From Eubacteriales bacterium (GTDB lineage: Bacteria > Bacillota > Clostridia > Acetivibrionales > JANLFN01), in assembly GCA_024655885.1 (NCBI GenBank), contig JANLFN010000014.1:1-64000 (forward strand): DNA of 64,000 bases. The letters are read 5' to 3'. The notes below the pieces were generated by a model, which saw only the letters and a program-made list of their open reading frames with translations, ran no database searches and was not told where the DNA came from. This document shows positions 32,095 through 41,402 of the stretch, piece after piece. Every line of letters begins with the position of its first letter. Positions within the stretch are counted from its first letter, which is position 1. The position numbers and the translations under genes are program-made.

Positions 32095-35000
32095 ATGAAA
32101 CAAAAAGGAAAACGCATCGGCATTATTGCCCTTGTTCTCCTTCTTCTGGTGTGCGGCGGAATCTATACGGCGTACCGCCTGCATCCGGAAGCCTTCATCC
32201 GGCAGGATGAAATCATCACCCGCGGTGAGTTTGCCGCCATTCTGGTTCGGGATATACCGCTGGATACCACAAACGCGGAGAAAGACCCGCCCAGCTTTCC
32301 TGACATTGACGGCCACTGGTCGGAGAAAAACATTGAGGCGCTCATCGAAGCCGGTATCCTTGACCCCGCCGATTATCCGGACGGCTTCCATCCGGACGAC
32401 CCTATTACCCGTGCTGAGATCATCAAGATGCTCGTGCGGATCAGCGGAAAGGATGAGGAAGCGAAAAACACCCTGGGACACAGCGGCTATGAGGATCAGG
32501 ACGCCATCAAGGATGAGGACAAGGGATATCTCATTGTCGGCCGCGAGGACGGCATCATTGGGGATACGGAGGACAATAAAATCCATCCCAATGACCCGGT
32601 GACCAAGGGAGAAGCCGATGATCTGATCGACAAGGTCATACCGGAAAACCCAACGCCGCCTCCGGCCACAGTGACTCCAACGCCTTCTTCACAGACTCCG
32701 GACACTCCGACCCCGGAGCAGCCGACACTCACGCCAACGAATCCGGATCAGAACCAGCCCTCACCCACCCCAACCAATCCAGATGAGGATCAGCCGACTC
32801 CGACACCTACGCCGGATAATCCGGGCAACGGTTCCGGGGGCGGTTCCGGAGGCGGCTCACATCATTATCCGGACGCGCAGGTGCGGTTCGAGCTTCCCGC
32901 CACCGCCCATACCGACACGGAAATCAAAGTGATGCCCGTGTGGAAATACATGAGCAGCTTCTCGTGGTCGCTGACCAAGACCGCCGTGGACGGCTCCCAC
33001 CAGCCCGTGGAACTGAAGGATGCCGTCAGCGGCACCCTCGGCTTGGAGGGCGGCGCCATCAGGTTTAATCAGAATGGGCAATACACATTGACTGCTACGG
33101 CAAAGAACGCCAGAGGAAAAGAAACCGTGCTGTCCAAACAGATCACGGTCTATCCGGTCATCGATCTGAGCTTTGACCTTCCTGAAACGACCCATACGGA
33201 CAAATCGGTTACTCTCACCTTCCAGCCGGAAAAGCTCTACGGCCACGACATTGTATGGACGGCAGCGAAAGACGGAGAAGCCGTTCAGCCGGGCGACGTC
33301 CTGGACGGACAGCTTGGAAGTGAAGGCGGCACTTTTGCGTTCAAAACCAAGGGTGAATATACGCTGACCGCTGCCATTACGGATGAAACCGGACGCGTAT
33401 TTACCCACAGCGAAAGTACCGTTGTCTATCCGGTGGCGGGTATAGCGATTGAACTGCCTGCCGCCTCGCACACAGACACCACGCTCGATGTTGCTGCCGT
33501 GCTGACTGAAGCAGATGGCCTGACCGTGAACTGGAGCCTTACCAAAAACGGTGAGGCGGCTGTCCTTGCAGATGAAGTCGAGGGCTCCCTGACCAATGAC
33601 GGCGGGAAAATTCGCTTCAAGGACAAGGGTGTGTACATGCTCACCGGATCGATCACCGATGAAACCGGCAGAACCTTTGAAGCCTCCAAAACCATCGCCA
33701 TCTACCCGGTAGGCTCCATTGGCTTCTATGCGCCGGAAATCACCCATACAGACAAGGCTGTCTGCGTGGAGAGCCGCTTTGAAAACCTTGGCGACGCCGC
33801 AATCCAGTGGTCGCTGACCAAGGATGGAGAGGCTGTCACCCTTGCCGACGCGGTCCAGGGGGAATTGACTAACGAGGGCGGCTCTATCCAATTCAAAGAA
33901 AAAGGCGAATATGTCCTCAAAGCCGCCTTTACCGACCCCGCGGGCAGAACCTACAGCTACACCTCGCCCATCAAGGTCTACCCGGTACCCGGCATTTTAT
34001 ACAAGTTGCCTGAAACCGCCTACACAGACACCATTGTCAGCGTGATTCCGGAAACCTTGGAATTAGGCGGCCTGAAAGTTGAGTGGCTGTTGGAGAACGG
34101 ATTCGGATTCCAGGATTTTGGGACTTATGTCGATGGAACTCTGAATAACAGCGGCGGTTCCATCCGCTTCAAGCACGCCGGCACCTATGAGCTGATCGCC
34201 CGAATCACCGATGAAACCGGGCGGGTATTCCTGTTTGAAAACGGCGGCAGGATCGAAGTCCTGCCGGTGCTGAGCATTTCCTTCGAGCTTCCCGAATCGA
34301 CCCACACCGACCGCACCGTCGACCTTCGAACCCGCGGCAACAATAATGTGCTGCCTGTGGAATGGACGCTCACCAAAGACGGAAAACCTGTTGAGATTTC
34401 CGATGCTTTAGAGGGGACACTGAACGCTTACGGCGGGAAAATCCGTTTCACGGAAACCGGAAAATATACCCTCACCGCCTCCATGACGGACGCGCTGGGA
34501 AGGGTATTCTCCTGCAGCGCATCCACCACGGTCTACCCGCTTCCGACTATTGAACTGAACACGCCACCGGTCTGGTATGCAGGCGAAGCCGGTACAATCA
34601 GCGTCAGCGGCACGGATCTGGAAAACCTCACCGCGGACTGGACGGTCATCAAGGATGACGGCGGTGCTGAACCGTATTCATATTACGCATCTGGCACGCT
34701 CACCAAAGAGGGCGGCAGCCTGACCTTCCCGGTGAAGGGACAGTATGAGCTGACCCTGACAATGACGGATCAGACCGGACGCATCTTCACCCGAAGCAAC
34801 ACCTTCACGGTTTATCCCATTCCTCAGATGGCCCTCGGGATGCAGACGCTCAGCTACAGCGGCGAACCGATTGCGGTTACCGTGTCGGGAACGGAGCTGG
34901 ATGGGATGGACATCGGCTGGCTCCTTTCCGCGGATGGCGGCGAAGCCCGGCCATATACCCAATACGCCACCGGTTCGGTCGGCACCAGCGGCGGCACCTT

Positions 35001-36189
35001 AAGGATCAGCACCGACAGGACCATTCCGGTGAAACTGATTGCGGAAGCAACGGATGCAAACGGCAGGAAATTCACCTTCACTTCCAATACCGGAACCGTA
35101 AAGCCGGTTGCGAGCTTCCCGTTTACCGTTCCGTCCGCCGTTCATATCGGCTCCAGCTTTAATGTGTCCTTACCGGCCACGTCCGGGCTGGAGGGAAGAA
35201 ACCTCTCCTGGAAGCTTACGCAAAACGGCAGTGCGGCAGCTTACTCCGGAAGCCTCTCAAACAGCGGCGGCAGTATTGCCATCAATGCGACCGGAAGCTA
35301 TGTCCTGACCGCCAGCACGACCGACAGCGCGGGCAGGACGTTCAGCTACTCCCAGAACGTCACCGTCACCAACAACGCGCCGAACAAGCCCACCGGAAGC
35401 GCGTCGGTAACCAGAACCGCAAAGGACGGCAAGCTCCTTGTGAATATCAGCGCCAATGCGACCGATCCGGACGGAGATGCCGTAAACCTTGAATATTCCG
35501 GCAACACGGCTGACAGCTACTATGCCGTGGGCACCCATACCGTGAGGGTCCGGGTAAAGGACGCATGGGGGCTGTATTCCGACTGGACGGATATTACCTT
35601 TACGGTTGCAAACTCCGCGCCGACCACACCCGTCATCACCCGCACCCCGGACGGCAACAGTGTGGCGCCGGGAGTAGCCATCACCATCACCGCCTCCAGC
35701 ACAGACCCGGACGGCGACGCCATCTCTTATGTATGGGAAGGCCGTCCTGCGCAGACCAGTACCGCCTATCCTTTAGGTAAAAACGTGGTTCGCGTCAAAG
35801 CGGTGGACTCCACCGGGGCGGAATCACCCTGGGCAGCTATCGTGTTTTTTGTCGCCGACCCCAATAAAGGCGGCGGCATGACGCTGACCGGACCGGAGTC
35901 CGTCATTCTGGAGCAGGGCATCGAAGGAGCGACCATCACCAGCTACACCTTTACGGTGCCTCCCGTTTCCGGACACAGCGGTCAGGACTTCGGGCGCGTC
36001 CGCGGGTACAACGTGCTGACCGGGCAGTGGGATCAGCTGGACTACGGTACGACCACCAACGGCATTACCTTCAGCCGCTCTCTGCCGCCGGGACTCTACA
36101 GACAGCTGGAGTTTTACTACTACACAAATCACGACTGCATGTACAACAAGAGCAACATTACCTATTCCGTAACCTTCTATTTTCAGTAA
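32095..36189 (+). CDS. Surface protein with SLH domain, nine Ig-like repeats and two PKD-like domains
   Basis: A 1364-residue protein anchored by one N-terminal hydrophobic helix (residues 8-25). An SLH module follows (PSFPDIDGHWSEKNIEALIE), then a Pro/Thr-rich linker (about 182-250) and a Gly/Ser spacer. Nine repeats of about 92 residues occupy about 260-1095; their consensus has HTD near the start, W-x-L-T-K-D-G, GG-x-I-x-F, Y-x-L-T-A, TD-x-x-GR-x-F and VYPV at the end. Two PKD-like domains (TDPDGDA in each) and a unique 100-residue C-terminus follow. It probably projects from the donor cell and helps mating contact; this is inferred from its place in a conjugative element. Confidence 0.82.
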   Translation: MKQKGKRIGIIALVLLLLVCGGIYTAYRLHPEAFIRQDEIITRGEFAAILVRDIPLDTTNAEKDPPSFPDIDGHWSEKNIEALIEAGILDPADYPDGFHPDDPITRAEIIKMLVRISGKDEEAKNTLGHSGYEDQDAIKDEDKGYLIVGREDGIIGDTEDNKIHPNDPVTKGEADDLIDKVIPENPTPPPATVTPTPSSQTPDTPTPEQPTLTPTNPDQNQPSPTPTNPDEDQPTPTPTPDNPGNGSGGGSGGGSHHYPDAQVRFELPATAHTDTEIKVMPVWKYMSSFSWSLTKTAVDGSHQPVELKDAVSGTLGLEGGAIRFNQNGQYTLTATAKNARGKETVLSKQITVYPVIDLSFDLPETTHTDKSVTLTFQPEKLYGHDIVWTAAKDGEAVQPGDVLDGQLGSEGGTFAFKTKGEYTLTAAITDETGRVFTHSESTVVYPVAGIAIELPAASHTDTTLDVAAVLTEADGLTVNWSLTKNGEAAVLADEVEGSLTNDGGKIRFKDKGVYMLTGSITDETGRTFEASKTIAIYPVGSIGFYAPEITHTDKAVCVESRFENLGDAAIQWSLTKDGEAVTLADAVQGELTNEGGSIQFKEKGEYVLKAAFTDPAGRTYSYTSPIKVYPVPGILYKLPETAYTDTIVSVIPETLELGGLKVEWLLENGFGFQDFGTYVDGTLNNSGGSIRFKHAGTYELIARITDETGRVFLFENGGRIEVLPVLSISFELPESTHTDRTVDLRTRGNNNVLPVEWTLTKDGKPVEISDALEGTLNAYGGKIRFTETGKYTLTASMTDALGRVFSCSASTTVYPLPTIELNTPPVWYAGEAGTISVSGTDLENLTADWTVIKDDGGAEPYSYYASGTLTKEGGSLTFPVKGQYELTLTMTDQTGRIFTRSNTFTVYPIPQMALGMQTLSYSGEPIAVTVSGTELDGMDIGWLLSADGGEARPYTQYATGSVGTSGGTLRISTDRTIPVKLIAEATDANGRKFTFTSNTGTVKPVASFPFTVPSAVHIGSSFNVSLPATSGLEGRNLSWKLTQNGSAAAYSGSLSNSGGSIAINATGSYVLTASTTDSAGRTFSYSQNVTVTNNAPNKPTGSASVTRTAKDGKLLVNISANATDPDGDAVNLEYSGNTADSYYAVGTHTVRVRVKDAWGLYSDWTDITFTVANSAPTTPVITRTPDGNSVAPGVAITITASSTDPDGDAISYVWEGRPAQTSTAYPLGKNVVRVKAVDSTGAESPWAAIVFFVADPNKGGGMTLTGPESVILEQGIEGATITSYTFTVPPVSGHSGQDFGRVRGYNVLTGQWDQLDYGTTTNGITFSRSLPPGLYRQLEFYYYTNHDCMYNKSNITYSVTFYFQ

Positions 36190-36222
36190 CACGGCAGTTC
36201 TGCCGGGAAAGGAGGAAGTGTT

Positions 36223-36783
36223 ATGAATGGCATCCAGATCAGGAACAACCGCATCCTTTACTACGGCAACACCGCGGGATACATCGAAAAAGGCAGGGCT
36301 ATTGTCGACCCGCTGTTTCAGAATGAAGAACTCCGGTCCTATCTCACGGAGAAAAAAGGACTGGAGCTGGAATGGAGAAACGGCACCTTCGCGCGGCTGG
36401 CGGAGGGGAAGCTCGACCGGGAGGGCAATCTGCAGGTGCTGAAAAAATGCAGGGTCCATCAGCTCAAACCCAATGTGGATGTGATGATGAAATTCATCGG
36501 GTATGACGAGCTGCTGGAACGTTTCGGAGAACCTGACCCGGACAACTACCGGGTGGTCTATGACGGCGAGGTGGAAACCAACAATCTGGAGGAACTTTTC
36601 GCCAAATTCAACCTTGAACACCCGCCTGGCTACGAGGGACACAGCCTCTCCATGTCGGATGTGGTGGAGCTGTACGATGACTCGGGAAGCTCCTTCCACT
36701 ATGTCGACCGCTTCGGTTTTAGGGAAATTTCCTTTCAGCCGCCGGAGCAGGAGCAGTATCAGGGACCGAAGATGAGCCTGTAA
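36223..36783 (+). CDS. YodL-like domain protein
   Basis: A 186-residue soluble protein. The C-terminal half matches the YodL-like domain common in ICE proteins: DNYRVVYDGEVETNNLEELF, then HPPGYEGHSLSMSDVVELYD and FHYVDRFGFREI. The N-terminal half (RNNRILYYGNTAGYIEKGRA) is unassigned. The function of the domain is unknown. It stands as a single gene between the surface protein and SpoVG with its own AAAGGAGG site. Confidence 0.75.
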   Translation: MNGIQIRNNRILYYGNTAGYIEKGRAIVDPLFQNEELRSYLTEKKGLELEWRNGTFARLAEGKLDREGNLQVLKKCRVHQLKPNVDVMMKFIGYDELLERFGEPDPDNYRVVYDGEVETNNLEELFAKFNLEHPPGYEGHSLSMSDVVELYDDSGSSFHYVDRFGFREISFQPPEQEQYQGPKMSL

Positions 36784-36845
36784 CCCATCAACCACAGCCG
36801 GAAGGCTGTTTTTTAATCCATAAATATATAAAGGAGGAAGCATCC

Positions 36846-37265
36846 ATGAACAAAGCACAAGCTGCCGCCAAAACTCCGCGGGAATCCGCGCAAACAGCCG
36901 CGGAGCAAACCCTTCCTATGAAGGTGGACGTGAAGATAAGCTCCATCCGTCCGGAGGGCAATGTCCGGGCCTATGCGTCCGTCAACCTGAATGACTGCTT
37001 CGCCATCCGCAACGTGAAGGTGGTGGACAGCTCCAAGGGACTGTTCATCGCCATGCCCAGCTACAAGGCGGGAAACGGCGAGTACAAAGACATCTGCTTT
37101 CCGGTCACCAAGGAATTCCGGGAGCAGCTCAGCAACGCGGTCATTGACGCATATCATCAAGCCCTCGCCCAGAGTCAGAGCCAGAACCAGCAGAAGGCGG
37201 AGGATACGCCCCCTTTTGAACAGGCGCCGGAGCAGGGCTCCGGCATGCGGATGGCGGGATTATAA
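36846..37265 (+). CDS. SpoVG family protein
   Basis: A 139-residue protein with the SpoVG core: DVKISSIRPEGNVRAYASVN, FAIRNVKVVDSSKGLFIAMP and YKDICFPVTKEFREQL. SpoVG is a nucleic-acid-binding regulator of sporulation, division and virulence genes. Here it has extra N- and C-terminal tails (a Gln-rich tail after residue 105), as often in copies carried by conjugative elements. Its target in the element is unknown. Confidence 0.87.
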   Translation: MNKAQAAAKTPRESAQTAAEQTLPMKVDVKISSIRPEGNVRAYASVNLNDCFAIRNVKVVDSSKGLFIAMPSYKAGNGEYKDICFPVTKEFREQLSNAVIDAYHQALAQSQSQNQQKAEDTPPFEQAPEQGSGMRMAGL

Positions 37266-37327
37266 GCCCGCTGTTTTTCTTTATTACACTCAAGTCTTTT
37301 AAAATATAACTTTGGAGGTAAAACATA

Positions 37328-37510
37328 ATGAAAAAACTTGTAACCAGGGTAAAAAACCAGCTGACCAGTAAGCTTTTAGCGGCACAGAAGCTGCTCCGCT
37401 CCCAGCACGGGGAGGGCTTTGTGGATACCGCAATAAAAATTTTAATGGCCGTGGTCATCGGCGCGCTCGTCCTTGCCGGGCTGTATGCCCTGTTCGGCGA
37501 AACCGTGATG
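37328..37510 (+). pseudogene. DUF6133 gene, 5' fragment (target of insertion)
   Basis: The first 61 codons read as a DUF6133 pseudopilin-like protein: HGEGFVDTAIKILMAVVIGA, then LVLAGLYALFGETVM. At 37510 the match ends, and the frame continues into unrelated sequence to a stop at 37552. The missing C-terminus (PTLKQRIQEMFNYAG) is found at 45487-45537. The gene has therefore been split by about 8 kb of inserted DNA. The shortened ORF is still translatable behind TTGGAGGT. Confidence 0.85.
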
Positions 37511-37665
37511 CTTTGTTCACGGTATAAACACGATAGGAATTGCTACGCTTAAACTCATCTCTTAAGTATCCAATGATATAGTCCCGGAATGAAATTTCTT
37601 AAGTGAGTTCATCCAGTTCATATGCTCAATAAAAATATTAAAATTAGGAAAGGTGAGATTCAAGT

Positions 37666-37896
37666 ATGAAAAACTTAATTACGAAGGCAAAAGTAAACAT
37701 GTGGAAGGCATTGATTTCTGTTAAAAGTGTTCTGTCAGACAGAAGCGGGTCAGGAATGATTGATTTAGCCATAAACATAATGATCAGTGTGGTTTTGGGA
37801 GCTTTAGTCCTTGCAGGATTGTATCTGTTGTTTGGCTCGACCGTACTCCCGATGCTTTCTGAAAAAATAAAGGCCATTTTCAACTACCAAGGCTAA
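37666..37896 (+). CDS. DUF6133 family protein (intact paralogue inside the insertion)
   Basis: A 76-residue protein with one membrane helix: GSGMIDLAINIMISVVLGAL, then VLAGLYLLFGSTVLPMLSEK and an ending IFNYQG. It is a complete relative of the gene disrupted just upstream, including the C-terminal NYxG. Start ATG 37666 follows GAAAGGTG. Its location immediately inside the left end suggests that the element supplies a substitute for the gene it breaks. The AT-rich composition differs from that of the ICE genes. Confidence 0.85.
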   Translation: MKNLITKAKVNMWKALISVKSVLSDRSGSGMIDLAINIMISVVLGALVLAGLYLLFGSTVLPMLSEKIKAIFNYQG

Positions 37897-37957
37897 GCCA
37901 GATAAGGTATACTTTTGGTTTGCACTTCTCTGTTGGCCATTTCAACATGTTATACTG

Positions 37958-37980
37958 CTCCTATCTTAAAAAAATAGGAG
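37958..37980 (+). promoter_or_regulatory. Hairpin sequestering the ribosome binding site of recombinase A
   Basis: CTCCTAT (37958-37964) pairs perfectly with ATAGGAG (37974-37980). The 3' arm contains the Shine-Dalgarno sequence of the gene starting at 37990, so folding would block translation. It may limit recombinase production. Confidence 0.55.
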
Positions 37981-37989
37981 TGATATATC

Positions 37990-39153
37990 ATGCAGATGGA
38001 AAACAAGCGTTTCAGACTTAAAAGGTTCAAGTTTGAAACAGATAATGGCAAGGTTATCGAAAAGTATATGATAACCGACAACCTGATACCAGTGTTCGAA
38101 ATCAATCAATGGATTGAGGTCAAAAGCATTAGGAAAGTAAGCACAGGCAAGGAATACGCAGGTAGACTGGTGGTGTTCTTAAATTTTTTGGATAGTCGCG
38201 GCGTCGAATATGACGCCGCGACCAATAAAAATGTGTTGGATTTCATACATAGTCTGGTTTACGGAGATTTGCAAGACCTTAAAATCAAATCTATTGATAC
38301 AGCCCTTACCTACAGAACACTCAGCAAGTATATTACAGTCATCGCAGAGTTGTACAAATGGATGGATAATAACTATGAAACAATATCAGGTTTCAAACGA
38401 AGACAGATACCTTAAGGGTCAAAAAATCTTTTTTGTATGGAGATATACGCCTATGATTACAAGCACATCATAAACAGCTATCTGCCCCGTCTGAAAGGTG
38501 GCTGTGAATACATCAAATGGTACGAGGACAGTGAGAAACAAGCCTTGTGCAGCAATTTTAAAACATTGCGGGATGAAGCGGTTTTCAGAATAACCCTTGA
38601 AGGCTTTAGAATTGACGAGGTTCTGAGTATGAAGCTCCACAATTACAATCCCATAGAGCGCATCATACAGCCGACACGCTCCAAGGGGAAACAGGATGCA
38701 AGATCAGGAAGGCACAATCACCTCAGAACGGTTGCATTGCCGGTTGTTACCTGTGAATTACTGGATCAGTACATCTGGACTGAACGAATGATAGCAGAAA
38801 ACGAAAGTGGAATTATCAGTGATTTTATCTTCATCAATACCCAAAAAGACGGCAATCAGGGGAAACCTCTTTCCTACAGCAACTACTACAAAATATTTAA
38901 AAGATGTGCACAAAGAGCAGGGATTGCCCCGGACAGAATAAGAACTCATAGCGGCAGAAGCACAAAGGTTATGGAGTTTTTGGAACATCAGGCCTTGCAC
39001 CCGGAAGATGGCATCACCGATGCTATCATAATGGAATGCTTTGGATGGCGTTCATCCGATTCCATAGCTCATTATCGCGATCATAATAATCAAGTGATTG
39101 CCAAAGCTGTTATGAAAAAATTACATAAAGGAAAGGGTGGCGGCAATGATTAA
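37990..39153 (+). pseudogene. Tyrosine recombinase A (TnpA-like), interrupted by a stop codon
   Basis: The frame begins at ATG 37990 and has TAA at 38413-38415. It then continues in the same frame to 39153. The first part (141 codons) is a SAM-like core-binding domain. The second (EIYAYDYKHIINSYLPRLKG, then RITLEGFRIDEVLSM with the first catalytic Arg, and HSGRSTKVMEFLEHQ) is the catalytic domain, with WRSSDSIAHYRDH near the end carrying a candidate Tyr. Because both parts share one frame, a single nonsense mutation best explains the break. The catalytic half might still be translated from ATG 38437. Confidence 0.75.
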
Positions 39154-41402
39154 AATGCTGGAAATCAAGACTTGCACCGCCTTCTGGGATATTGACGGGA
39201 CTATCATGCGTTTTCAAAGAAGGAAACGGGTCAGAGATGAAACGATGGGGATAAAAATAGCACAGTACAAAGAATTGCTGTTGGGCAATCTGTATGAGGC
39301 TCATCCAGAAATGCTATGCGAAATAAATGATGTCCTGGATGAGGTCATACTGGTGCGGATTGGGTTTGAAGTATATCGTGATGATTTTTTAAGAATGTTT
39401 AAATTCTATGCTCAAAGCTACATTAAGCGATGGGATAAATCTGATAAGGTTGTACAGGGGAGGAAAATAAGCATCTTTCCTGTGTTTCAATTGATGTTTA
39501 AAAACGAGATGGTGGATATTGAGGAAAGCCCTATCATAGTCCTAAGGCCTATTGAAGGTAATGAGATATTTATGAATATCTTTGAAATGCAGTTCGCTGA
39601 ATACTGGAAGGGGAGAATACAAAAAGCTGTGTTGGATAAGGACACTTTAGTAGCAATAAGGAAAAAAATTGGGCCTGTGAGGGCAACAAGATATTTCATG
39701 TGTCTGCCTGAAAATATGGCGCTGGGATATCTTGAAAGCATGGCTGGAAAATTTATGGAAAACCGTGAAATCATAAACCGCCAAAAACTTCATATCAAGC
39801 TGTTTGGCGAAGATGGAAGTAAATTAATCCGGGACTACTGTAAAGAATTCATAGTACCCTTTTCCACCACCGTACAAAATGAATATGAAGTACAGACCCA
39901 AAAATTTATCGCTGAAAATCATCTGGAATTGAATACAGACAAAGACCAATGGAGATTGTACAGCTTGCATGGGCCTTCTTTGAGCCTTGATACTATTGAT
40001 TTTTCCGGCATCAACAGCCCATCCCTGAAGCTTGAGATAAAGTATTTTATGAAGCACCGCTTTTTCACCCTGACAGGCAACAAAGACAGGGGCATATATG
40101 GATTGATTCGGGCGGTGAACATCCTTACCGCCAATAAATCCAGGCATCCGATTTTTCGCGGATATTGATGATGTGGATGCCAAAGCACTGCATCTGGCCC
40201 TGGAGCAGAAGTACGTGCAAAATCAAGAGAGTACAAGCATGTCAAGCATCCTGCGGATTTTCAGCATATTGACAGTCATCAACCATTATCTGATGAGCGA
40301 TGAACGGGATGAGGGTATGAAAAGTCCCCGCCCCTGCCAAAATCCTTTTGCCAGGTACAGGTTTCATAACGCAAGGGAATACAAAACAAGAACCCCTGCG
40401 ATACCGGAAAGCGTTATGGAGCAGGTGGATGCCCATATTGACGAACTGGACCCGATATATAAGCTGATCTACCTGATTTTTTCGAGTACTGGTATGAGAA
40501 CAAAAGAGGTTCTTTTTCTTGAGGCCGATTGCCTTGAAGCGTCAAGATATGAAAACCTGCTTCAGCTTAAATACAAGCCATACAAGGTGCTGTCGGCAAG
40601 ACGCAGGGCTGGCGTCGGAGATTATCACAGGGTTCTCATTACAGCCGCGCTTGCCGATGAAATTAAAAAGCAAATAGAAAAAACCGCAAAGTGGCGAAGC
40701 ACATACAATCTGCCCTACATCTTCATCAATAAGCGTTCAAATTTCAAGGCGAATATGATTAATATGAATAATTTCCGCAACCATATAAATGCTTTGATAA
40801 GAAAACATAATATATGTGACGATAATGCAGGGCTCTGGCATTTTACCTGCATGCAGCACCGTAAGACGTTGACCGTTATACTGATAGAAAACGGGGCAAC
40901 AGTAGATGAACTGGCTTATTGGCTTGGCCACCTCACCAGGACTACTGCCTCAAACTACTATGCCGAGGTGAGGAAAATGAGGTTGGCGGAGCTTAATACA
41001 GAGTATTTTAGAAAGATGTTCGATTTGCTGCTGTCCGAAGAACAGCTTTCCAAATATTCAGAGGAAGAGCGGAGACTGCTCTACATTGATTTCCGGTTGG
41101 AGCAGCGCAAGGTTGAATTCGGGTATTGCCTCCAAAAGCTTGCGGATGGCGGCTGCAGTAATAGAAACAGTCTGTACAACTGCATCAACTGCAAGAACCT
41201 GTGCACCGGCAAGAAATATCTGCCGTATTGGCAGGAACTGCTATCACAGCAGCAACTGGCAGTCAAAAAACTACTCGAAATCTACGCGAAAAACAATATT
41301 ACTGAAGCTGATTTTGTAGATTTTAAAGAGTATAAGCAGGAAATCTTTCTGCTCCAGTGTTATGAAAATATGGTTAAAGCCATAGAATGCGGGGTGATGT
41401 AA
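39146..41402 (+). pseudogene. Tyrosine recombinase B (TnpB-like), frameshifted
   Basis: Two adjoining frames together make a protein of about 750 residues. The first runs 39146-40168 and ends HPIFRGY. The second reads ADIDDVDAKALHLALEQKYV onward to 41402. Removing one C near 40160 joins them smoothly (HPIF-ADIDDVDAKAL). The second part holds the catalytic domain: FSSTGMRTKEVLFLEADCLE with the first Arg, WHFTCMQHRKTLTVILIENG, and LGHLTRTTASNYYAEV with the Tyr. A cysteine cluster (CSNRNSLYNCINCKNLC) follows. This size and order match Tn554 TnpB. Confidence 0.75.

Noticed and set aside
32857..33891. 344-residue minus-strand open frame opposite the surface repeat gene
   Set aside because: It mirrors the repeats of the plus-strand gene, which has clear SLH and PKD-like domains; the reverse frame makes no sensible protein.
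32881..35380. Regularly spaced repeats as a possible CRISPR array
   Set aside because: The period is about 275 bases, the repeats are strongly diverged and lie within one open frame; they are protein repeats. No CRISPR array is visible in the window.
35824..36858. 344-residue minus-strand open frame across the end of the surface protein and the YodL-like gene
   Set aside because: It spans two well-supported plus-strand genes and the gap between them.
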